Source of the DNA: Nostoc linckia z4
GTDB taxonomy: Bacteria > Cyanobacteriota > Cyanobacteriia > Cyanobacteriales > Nostocaceae
Reading direction: 5' to 3'
Length of the DNA: 64,000 nt
NCBI RefSeq assembly: GCF_002608075.1
Contig: NZ_LAHA01000009.1
Location: forward strand, 62,001-126,000
Part shown: one piece after another, positions 57,423-64,000 of the stretch
Layout of the letters: the number at the start of each line of letters is the position of its first letter
Numbering within the stretch: the first letter of the stretch is position 1
The notes under the pieces: model-generated
Database searches by the model: none
Seen by the model: the letters and a program-made list of their open reading frames with translations, nothing else
What the model was told of the DNA's origin: nothing
Program-made: the position numbers and the translations under genes

Positions 57423-58499
57423 TTATGCCAATGCTGAAGCTTGGGGTTTGGCAAAAATCATCCGTCCGGCTGTTGTTTGTAAAGCACTGGTGACTACTAC
57501 CCGCAGTTCGCCACCTACATAACTGCTACCTTCTTCAACTACTACCATTGTGCCGTCATCTAGGTAACCAATACCTTGGCTGGGTTCTTTGCCTTCTTTG
57601 AGAATTTTCAAATCCAGGTAATCCCCAGGTAAATAACTGGGACGGACGGCGTTCACTAAATCATTGACATTTAAAACAGGTACTTTTTGAACGCTAGCAA
57701 CTTTAGATAAGTTGTAGTCGTTGGTTAGCAGTGTACCGCTGATTTCTTGGGCAAAACGGACTAATTTGGCATCAACTGTGGGAATATCTTCGTAATCAAC
57801 TGGGTTGATGAGGATGCGATCGGGGTAAGCTTCTTTGATGCGGTTGAGAATTTCTAGTCCTCGCCTTCCCCGCACTCGCTTTTGGTCTTTGCTAGCATCG
57901 GCTACTTGTTGGAGTTCTTGCAAAACAAATTGCGGTACGATTATTTGTCCTTCCAAAAACCCTGTTTCTAGTAAAGCTTCAATGCGACCATCGATGATGC
58001 AACTAGTGTCTAAAACTTTAGTGTTGGCGGGTTTTAGTGTTCCTTCCACAACCAGGGATTCAACGGTGTTGGGATTAATGAACCGCAACAAACCGCGTCC
58101 GTGGGTGTCTGCCAAATTCATGCCAGTAACCGCCAGGATAATACTACCGACAACTGCCACCAGTGGCTTAATAAATCCGAAATCTGCGGGGATAGGTAAC
58201 AAAAATAACGGTGCTAGCATGAGGTTGGCTAGCAATAGCCCAATCACTAAACCAATGGCACGAGTTAAGATCGCTTCTAGAGGCATTTCTTTGACCTGTG
58301 CCTCTAGGCGACGATATGTAGTCTGAAAACTCAAGCCGATGGCACCACCAATAATAGCGGCAAAAACGGCGATAATTAAACGCAAAGCTTCTATATTTGT
58401 CACCTTGTCTAAGGTGCCATCAGGTAGCAGTTCGATGCTGTAGAACCCTATACCCGATGCTGCCAGGATGAATGAAAAAATGATAATTGCGTCAAGCAT
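57423..58499 (-). CDS. PIN/TRAM domain protein (YacL-like)
   Basis: The 358-aa protein has four membrane helices at the N-terminus (about 1-20, 40-60, 80-105, 110-130), a PIN nuclease domain from about 160 (VLDTSCIIDGRIEALLE, with VPQFVLQELQQVADA and GTLLTNDYNLSKVA containing the acidic residues), and a TRAM domain near 300-345. This architecture is the YacL family, conserved in Firmicutes and cyanobacteria. RNA or DNA cleavage is expected from the PIN domain but no role is established. Confidence 0.9.
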   Translation of the reverse strand: MLDAIIIFSFILAASGIGFYSIELLPDGTLDKVTNIEALRLIIAVFAAIIGGAIGLSFQTTYRRLEAQVKEMPLEAILTRAIGLVIGLLLANLMLAPLFLLPIPADFGFIKPLVAVVGSIILAVTGMNLADTHGRGLLRFINPNTVESLVVEGTLKPANTKVLDTSCIIDGRIEALLETGFLEGQIIVPQFVLQELQQVADASKDQKRVRGRRGLEILNRIKEAYPDRILINPVDYEDIPTVDAKLVRFAQEISGTLLTNDYNLSKVASVQKVPVLNVNDLVNAVRPSYLPGDYLDLKILKEGKEPSQGIGYLDDGTMVVVEEGSSYVGGELRVVVTSALQTTAGRMIFAKPQASALA

Positions 58500-58751
58500 G
58501 GTTATCTTGTATTCCTAGAACTGTGTTAACCGATAAAGTTAAGTATTTTTTATTTCATCGGTAATATAGACTAATCAATATTGACTTACACTAAGGGTTT
58601 AGGCAAACAATATCTGCAATTATTATAACCAAAGGCTTTTATCTTCATATTTTTCATTGTTTCGTTGTAAAACGACAAAAATTTGTAAAAAAACTAATCA
58701 TTTTCATGATTGCTAATTTGCAATGGGACTAACTTAATATTTTTTACTAAA

Positions 58752-59921
58752 ATGAGTCAAAAATTTGATGTTTCTGAAATTGTGAGTTCTGCTTATGTAC
58801 ACATTCCCTTTTGCAGACGGCGGTGTTTTTATTGTGATTTTGCGGTGTCTGTTGTCGGCGATCGCTTGCGGGGCGAAACATCTGGTACTATCTCCCAATA
58901 TGTTGAGGTACTATGTCAAGAAATTGCCATCACACCAGCATTTGGTCAACCCCTAAAGACAATTTTTTTTGGTGGCGGTACTCCTTCGCTGCTATCAATC
59001 AACCAGTTAGAACATGTACTCACACACTTAGAACAGCGTTTTGGTATCGCGTCTGGGGTAGAAATTTCAATGGAAATAGACCCAGCAACCTTTGATTTAG
59101 AACATTTAGCAGGTTATCGTAGTGCAGGCGTCAACCGCGTTAGTTTGGGGGTACAAGCTTTTAGTCAAGAATTATTGCAAGTTGCAGGGCGATCGCACTC
59201 GGTCGATGATATTTTTGCAGCTATAGATTTAATCCACCAAGTAGAGATTCCCGAATTTAGCTTAGACTTAATTTCTGGATTGCCGCATCAGTCTTTGGAG
59301 CGATGGCAGGATTCTTTAAATAAAGCCGTGTCAGTTTCACCAACTCACATATCTATCTACGATCTTATCATCGAACCAGGTACAGCCTTTGGTCGTTACT
59401 ACAAACCAGGCGAAAGTCCTTTACCCACGGATGAAACTACAGTCAAAATGTACGAAATGGCGCAGCAGATTTTGACTGACGCAGGTTACCAACATTATGA
59501 AATTTCCAATTATGCCCAGCCTGGTCATCAATGTCGGCATAATCGAGTGTATTGGGAAAACCGCCCCTATTATGGTTTTGGCATGGGTGCGGCGAGTTAT
59601 ATTCAGGGAAAACGCTTCACTCGTCCCCGTAAAACTAAAGAATATCATCAATGGGTGCAAGCTGGTGCTACCATCGATTGTGAAATCACCCCCCCAAAGG
59701 AAGTATTGTTAGAAACATTGATGTTGGGGTTGCGTTTAGCGGAGGGTGTAGATTTAGCAGCATTTGGACAACAGAAGGTAGAAGAAATTTGTCGATATTT
59801 GCCATCGTATTTTGATAAAGGTTGGGTGGAAATCGTAGAAGGAAGATTGCGTTTCACCGATCCCCAAGGATTTTTGTTTTCTAATGTAGTTTTAGCAGAG
59901 TTGTTTGAAAAATTGGGGTGA
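58752..59921 (+). CDS. hemW: Radical SAM haem chaperone HemW (coproporphyrinogen dehydrogenase-like)
   Basis: From the ATG at 58752 there are 389 residues. The radical SAM cluster motif is CRRRCFYCDF within SAYVHIPFCRRRC, followed by TIFFGGGTPSLLS, EMDPATF-like SMEIDPATFDLEH, RVSLGVQAF and, at the C-terminus, the HemW domain (LMLGLRLAEGVDLAAF). The motif with the second Cys after F-Y is that of HemW rather than of true HemN; HemW transfers haem to target proteins. An upstream start at 58710 is possible but not preferred. Confidence 0.9.
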   Translation: MSQKFDVSEIVSSAYVHIPFCRRRCFYCDFAVSVVGDRLRGETSGTISQYVEVLCQEIAITPAFGQPLKTIFFGGGTPSLLSINQLEHVLTHLEQRFGIASGVEISMEIDPATFDLEHLAGYRSAGVNRVSLGVQAFSQELLQVAGRSHSVDDIFAAIDLIHQVEIPEFSLDLISGLPHQSLERWQDSLNKAVSVSPTHISIYDLIIEPGTAFGRYYKPGESPLPTDETTVKMYEMAQQILTDAGYQHYEISNYAQPGHQCRHNRVYWENRPYYGFGMGAASYIQGKRFTRPRKTKEYHQWVQAGATIDCEITPPKEVLLETLMLGLRLAEGVDLAAFGQQKVEEICRYLPSYFDKGWVEIVEGRLRFTDPQGFLFSNVVLAELFEKLG

Positions 59922-60037
59922 GGAAAGATGTGTAAGAGTGTTGACTGATGACTGTTGACTGTTGACTGGAAAGTCAGGATTTATTCTCCTTGTCTCCCTT
60001 GTCTCCCCATCCCCCCATCTCCCATTCTCTTAACTTT

Positions 60038-60931
60038 ATGCAAAAAAATCGAGTTAAAAAAGCGATAATCCCGGTGGCTGGTTTTGGTACTCGTTTGTTT
60101 CCGGCTACGAAAGTTGTGAAAAAAGAACTCTTCCCCATTATCGATGGAGATGGTAGGGCAAAGCCTGTGATTTTAGCAATTATTGAAGAGGCTATTAGTG
60201 CTGGAATTACCGAAGTGGGAATAGTGGTACAGCCAGACGATAAAGAAATATTTGAAAATTTATTGAAAAAACCACCAAAGAAAGAACTTTTTGCCAAACT
60301 TTCACCGCAAAATCAAGAATATAGTCGGTATTTACAAGATTTAGGCAGCAAAATTACTCTCTTATTTCAAGAGGAACAATTAGGTTACGGTCATGCGGTA
60401 TTTTGTGCTAAAAATTGGGTGCAAAATGAACCATTTTTGTTAATGTTGGGCGACCATATTTATACATCTAATTCGCAAAAATCTTGTGCTAGCCAAGTTT
60501 TAGATGTTTACGAACAAGTTAATCAAAGTGTTGTCAGTTTAAGTGCAATGCCAGGTGAAATGCTTTATAAAGCAGGGTGTGTCACAGGAGTTTGGCAAGA
60601 AGAGTTGAACTCAATTCTCAAGGTGACGCAATTGTATGAAAAACCTCCGATTGAATATGCACAAAGTCATTTGCATGTCGAAGGTATGCCAGAAAATGAA
60701 TTTTTATGTATGTTTGGTTTATATTTACTGACGCCGAAGATTTTTGATTTTTTAGCAGAACACATTAACCAAGATTTCCGAGAAAGAGGCGAATTTCAAT
60801 TAACATCGTGTTTGGAAAGATTGCGCCAGCAAGAAGGAATGACGGGATATGTTGTTAAAGGTAAGTGTTTTGATGTCGGTTTACCTGATGCTTATCGGCA
60901 AACAATGATTGATTTTATAAATGTTTTGTAA
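60038..60931 (+). CDS. UTP-glucose-1-phosphate uridylyltransferase-like protein (GalU family)
   Basis: From the ATG at 60038 the protein has 297 residues. It begins KKAIIPVAGFGTRLFPATKV, the nucleotidyltransferase signature with the Lys and Arg, then GIVVQPDD, LFQEEQLGYGHAVFCAKN, LLMLGDHIYTS and MFGLYLLTPKIFDFL. It makes UDP-glucose for exopolysaccharide, sulfolipid and glycolipid synthesis. The upstream start at 59990 reads through CCCCAT repeats and was rejected. CTCCCAT repeats directly precede the gene. Confidence 0.87.
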   Translation: MQKNRVKKAIIPVAGFGTRLFPATKVVKKELFPIIDGDGRAKPVILAIIEEAISAGITEVGIVVQPDDKEIFENLLKKPPKKELFAKLSPQNQEYSRYLQDLGSKITLLFQEEQLGYGHAVFCAKNWVQNEPFLLMLGDHIYTSNSQKSCASQVLDVYEQVNQSVVSLSAMPGEMLYKAGCVTGVWQEELNSILKVTQLYEKPPIEYAQSHLHVEGMPENEFLCMFGLYLLTPKIFDFLAEHINQDFRERGEFQLTSCLERLRQQEGMTGYVVKGKCFDVGLPDAYRQTMIDFINVL

Positions 60932-61022
60932 ATCAGAATTTTTTTGCTGTCACAAGAAAGACAGAAGTTATTCGCGTAGCGTCTCCAAGACAGTACAAAA
61001 ACATAAAAGTGTTCTAGCTTAT

Positions 61023-61967
61023 TTACTGAGTTTTTTTAGAAATTCGGCTTCTAAATTTAATTTCATATATTCCCAGCAAACCTGCTGCAAGTAGCAAGGG
61101 AAAAAAGTAGTATATTCCACGATAAGCTAGTAAGGAACCTAGAATTGTTGCTGCTGAAATTTTCGATGATAAAAACAACAATATTATAGTTTCAAAGACA
61201 CCCAAACCCCCAGGAATATTACTAATTACACCTGCAAACATCGCTAGTAAATAAATGGCTAAAAAGTTTATATAAGACAAGTGTATATTACTAGGAAATA
61301 CTGCATAAAGAACTGCGGCAGCTAAAATCCAATCGAGGCTAGAAACTGCAATTTGAGCTAAAGATATTGGCAAGGAAGGAAAGCGAAATTCGTGTTGACG
61401 AATAATTAATGATTGTTTAATGAAAATACTGCCTAACAAATAGATAGCAATTAATAATAAAAAAATCATCCCGATGGGACGTACTGTTGTAAAAGGCAAA
61501 TGTAGTTGTGTCGGAATTGGTAAAGAATCAGTGATAAATATCAATCCAGCAGTAGCAAACATTCCCAGCCAAAAAGTGAAGTTAGCAAAAGCAATAATTT
61601 GAGCGATCGCCACTGCTGAGATCCCCCAATTAGCATAAAATCGATAACGGATAGCACTGCCAGTCAATAAAGCTAAACCTATGGTATTGCTAAATGTAGA
61701 GCTAATAAAGTTAGTAAAGGCAATTTTACTCCAGCTAAGGGAACAATTAATATACTTAAAACCTAAAACATCATAGCCAATCATGACTAAATATCCCAAA
61801 GCCGTTAACCAAATTGCTAAACTTAAGCGACTTTTAGGAATTGCTGCTAAAGAGTTGAGGATATCACGATAATTATACTCGTGTAATTCACGAGCGATCG
61901 CCCACAAAGAAAGTACCAACAGCAACAAACCAAATAAAGAACTAAAATTAATTCGCAGCTTAGACAT
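61023..61967 (-). CDS. YbhN/lysylphosphatidylglycerol-synthase-TM-region membrane protein
   Basis: The 314-aa protein has about eight membrane helices and the family motifs FTNFISSTFSNTIGLALLTGSAIRYRFY and VISNIPGGLGVFETIILLFL. Such flippase-like UPF0104 proteins occur in many cyanobacteria; lipid or polyprenyl transport is suspected but not shown. No soluble synthetase domain is attached. Confidence 0.88.
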   Translation of the reverse strand: MSKLRINFSSLFGLLLLVLSLWAIARELHEYNYRDILNSLAAIPKSRLSLAIWLTALGYLVMIGYDVLGFKYINCSLSWSKIAFTNFISSTFSNTIGLALLTGSAIRYRFYANWGISAVAIAQIIAFANFTFWLGMFATAGLIFITDSLPIPTQLHLPFTTVRPIGMIFLLLIAIYLLGSIFIKQSLIIRQHEFRFPSLPISLAQIAVSSLDWILAAAVLYAVFPSNIHLSYINFLAIYLLAMFAGVISNIPGGLGVFETIILLFLSSKISAATILGSLLAYRGIYYFFPLLLAAGLLGIYEIKFRSRISKKTQ

Positions 61968-62103
61968 CCTAAAGAAACTTATCCTAACTTTTGATTTTTA
62001 ACTGACAATTAGTCGTATAGTTTCCATCTTGTTGACACAACATTGACAAATTACTTGCGTAAACTCTTGATTGCTAGCACGAAATATCCAATGTCTTTGA
62101 AAG

Positions 62104-63066
62104 ATGAACTACGAAAAATCGAAAATGTTCTTGCTACTTTCAGTTTTAACTTTAGTTAGCTGTAATTTATCTCAAAGTGTCGTCGCCAAACCACCGCAAC
62201 AGCAAAATTTACAAATAACACCTCCCCCTTCTCCATCCCAGCCTCACAATGGAGATTTGGCTACTACCCTCAGCTATAAAATTGAAACTTACAACAGTGA
62301 AGTTATGGGTGGAAGTCGTACCTACGGCGTTTCTTTACCCCCTAACTACGAACAAAACCCAAAACGCAGCTATCCTGTAATCTTTCTTCTCCACGGTGGA
62401 CACGGTCATCCTACAGATTGGTTTGTGGAAAATAAGGGACAAGCTCTTAAAACTCTCAAACAACTTTATATTACAGGTAAGTTGCCACCAAGCATAATTA
62501 TTACACCAGATGGTAACGATAAACGCGGCTCTAGTCCCTACCGAGACCCTGAATATATTGATGGCCCAAACGGTAAAGTTTCCACAGCCTTGGGAGATGA
62601 ATTAGTAAAAGTTGTACAAAGCCGTTATCGTACACTAAAAAATCCAGATTTTTGGGCTATAGGTGGTTTATCTTCTGGTGGTTGGGGTGCTGTTAATGTA
62701 GGATTACATAACGTCAATCATTTCTCGATTTTATTTAGTCATAGTGGTTATTTTCAGGATAAAACTGGCCCGACAAATAGCCCAATAATTTATATCAAAA
62801 CTATTCCACTACCAGACCAAAAACGATTGAGAATCTACTTCGATACTGGTAAATCGGATACCGAAGAAATTCAAGAAGGTAAGAAATTCAGTCAAGTACT
62901 CGAAGGACTAAAAATTTACCATTTATTTCGTGAGTTTCCTGGCGGTCATACTTGGCAATATTGGCGAGAACATTTAGCGGATTCTTTAACATTTGTCGGC
63001 GAACAATTCAAATTATCAGAAATAGCACATCAAGCAGAAAATCAAAATTTTGATGCTAAAAAATAA
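62104..63066 (+). CDS. Exported esterase (lipoprotein candidate), first of tandem pair
   Basis: The 320-aa protein begins MNYEKSKMFLLLSVLTLVSCNLS with a lipobox-like LVSC, so it may be a lipoprotein. The catalytic domain is of the esterase D/enterochelin-esterase type: YPVIFLLHGGHGHPTDW, SIIITPDGNDKRGSSPY, nucleophile GGLSSGGWGAVNVG and His in FPGGHTWQYWREH. It probably hydrolyses an ester or a siderophore-like substrate outside the membrane. The next gene encodes a close paralogue. Confidence 0.85.
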   Translation: MNYEKSKMFLLLSVLTLVSCNLSQSVVAKPPQQQNLQITPPPSPSQPHNGDLATTLSYKIETYNSEVMGGSRTYGVSLPPNYEQNPKRSYPVIFLLHGGHGHPTDWFVENKGQALKTLKQLYITGKLPPSIIITPDGNDKRGSSPYRDPEYIDGPNGKVSTALGDELVKVVQSRYRTLKNPDFWAIGGLSSGGWGAVNVGLHNVNHFSILFSHSGYFQDKTGPTNSPIIYIKTIPLPDQKRLRIYFDTGKSDTEEIQEGKKFSQVLEGLKIYHLFREFPGGHTWQYWREHLADSLTFVGEQFKLSEIAHQAENQNFDAKK

Positions 63067-63192
63067 TGTCAAATCAGATAATTTTAGCAGAAGTTTTATG
63101 GATAAATTATGAGGAAAAAATCGTGTTGAAACAATTCACCGAATTCAGTATATTAAATTGTAATAGAGGTGAATTTTTTTCACTGAAAGTAT

Positions 63193-64000
63193 ATGAAGAT
63201 TTCTAAATTTTTAGTTGCTTTGGTAGGAGCGATCGCACTCCTCACCACTGCTGCTTATTATTATGTATTTATCTTAGGTGCGCCACAACTAGACGCGCCC
63301 CAAGAAGAAGCAAATACTGGGTTAAAGTTTCAATTAGCAAACTTCAATTCCCAAGCAATGGGTACTATCCGCAACTATGGCGTAATTTTACCTCCTGGCT
63401 ATCACAAAAATCAGCAAAAACGCTACCCCGTGATATTCTTACTACATGGAGGACATGATGATGCTCGCGCTTTTGCTGATAAATATGCGATTTTAGATGT
63501 GTTATACGAACTTTATAAAACTAAAAAATTACCGCCATCCATTGTAATTACACCTGATGGTAACGATAATCGCGGTTCTAGTCCATTGTACGATCCTGAT
63601 TATTTTGACGGGCCGAATGGCAAACTAGGAACTTTAATTGGTTCGGAATTAGTACAAGTTGTTAAATCGCGTTATCGCACTTTAGAAGAACCACAATATT
63701 GGGCGTTGGGAGGTATATCTTCTGGGGGATGGGGAGCTTTTAATATCGGGTTACGCTATCTCAATAACTTCCATATTTTATTTAGCCATAGCGGTTACTT
63801 TACTGATAGCAGCGGTTCGCAAAATAGTCCTCAACAAATTGTGCAACAGCTATCACCTGAAGATAGAAAGCAATTGCGTGTTTACCTAGATGCAGGGGTG
63901 AATGATAGTAATTTACTAGCTTCTACTAAAGCTTTCCATGAAACCTTAACTCAACTGGGAATTATTCATGTATTTTATGCTTTTCCTGGAGGTCATGGTT
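63193..64000 (+). CDS. Exported esterase, second of tandem pair (cut by window end)
   Basis: The ATG at 63193 starts MKISKFLVALVGAIALLTTAAYYYVFIL, an uncleaved anchor or signal. The rest parallels the preceding gene: RNYGVILPPGYHKN, YPVIFLLHGGHDDARAF, VITPDGNDNRGSSPLYDPDY, GGISSGGWGAFNIGLR, ending FYAFPGGHG at the window edge. At least 269 codons are seen and only the C-terminal part is missing. It lies 126 bp after its paralogue, a tandem duplication that has diverged. Confidence 0.85.
   Translation, partial: MKISKFLVALVGAIALLTTAAYYYVFILGAPQLDAPQEEANTGLKFQLANFNSQAMGTIRNYGVILPPGYHKNQQKRYPVIFLLHGGHDDARAFADKYAILDVLYELYKTKKLPPSIVITPDGNDNRGSSPLYDPDYFDGPNGKLGTLIGSELVQVVKSRYRTLEEPQYWALGGISSGGWGAFNIGLRYLNNFHILFSHSGYFTDSSGSQNSPQQIVQQLSPEDRKQLRVYLDAGVNDSNLLASTKAFHETLTQLGIIHVFYAFPGGHG

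Overview
The window looks like chromosomal DNA of a filamentous, probably heterocyst-forming cyanobacterium (Nostoc/Anabaena/Calothrix-like). The evidence is many HIP1 palindromes (GCGATCGC), the light-independent chlorophyll genes chlL and chlN flanking a DUF5331-type gene, a cytochrome c6-like protein, a plant-type 2Fe-2S ferredoxin, an RppA/RppB-like two-component pair, and abundant intergenic heptanucleotide tracts (CTAACTC/GAGTTAG, GGGGAAA, GGATTTT) and small MITE-like palindromic elements. I saw no rRNA, tRNA, CRISPR array, transposase gene or prophage.

Layout. 1-2272 (-): 3'-truncated phosphorylase-kinase-like/GH15 gene. 2639-2773: 44-aa gene. 3321-4846: mgtE behind a structured leader that can hide its Shine-Dalgarno sequence. 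4990-7345: pyrB (with an in-frame repeat-like insert), a Uma2 nuclease, a secreted pentapeptide-repeat protein. 7504-10539 (-): the TldD/TldE protease pair. 10985-14005 (-): four-gene cluster of two SMR/ArnE-F-like proteins, an FAD amine-oxidase-like enzyme and a DPM1-like glycosyltransferase, probably for a lipid-linked sugar. 14006-16047: 2 kb without a convincing gene. 16048-22418: small membrane proteins, Tex, ferredoxin, holin-like protein, Pmp3 protein, coiled-coil protein, cytochrome c6. 22699-25054: aldo/keto reductase, a DUF4365 nuclease-like protein with a translationally coupled partner, an orphan HicB. 25537-28842: a 1101-aa type I-secreted RTX protein with two nearly identical lamin-tail domains. 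29059-32460 (-): chlL-DUF5331-chlN. 33283-36927: an unknown protein, a convergent membrane protein, a two-component system and a secreted OB-fold protein. 37289-39590: an uncharacterised membrane-protein pair, a ParDE-type toxin-antitoxin operon, an orphan DUF433 gene. 39604-50930: LapA-domain protein, phosphohexomutase, Cas4-like nuclease, transglutaminase/propeller protein, P-type ATPase, recF, DAHP synthase, small basic secreted protein. 50931-52136: nested mobile repeats. 52137-64000: HtrA protease, Ap4A phosphorylase, CocE-type hydrolase, secreted unknown, PIN-TRAM protein, HemW, GalU-like enzyme, YbhN-like membrane protein, two tandem exported esterases (the second cut by the window end).

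Most of the window is housekeeping or common cyanobacterial content. The best candidates for something undescribed are the two-gene glycine-rich membrane operon at 37289-38655 beside a toxin-antitoxin pair, the DUF4365 two-gene unit at 23800-24827, the lipid-sugar cluster at 10985-14005 and the mgtE leader. A second theme is the load of short mobile repeats, including copies that seem to have entered the coding sequences of pyrB and recF. All assignments come from reading the sequence and remembered family features; no database search was made.
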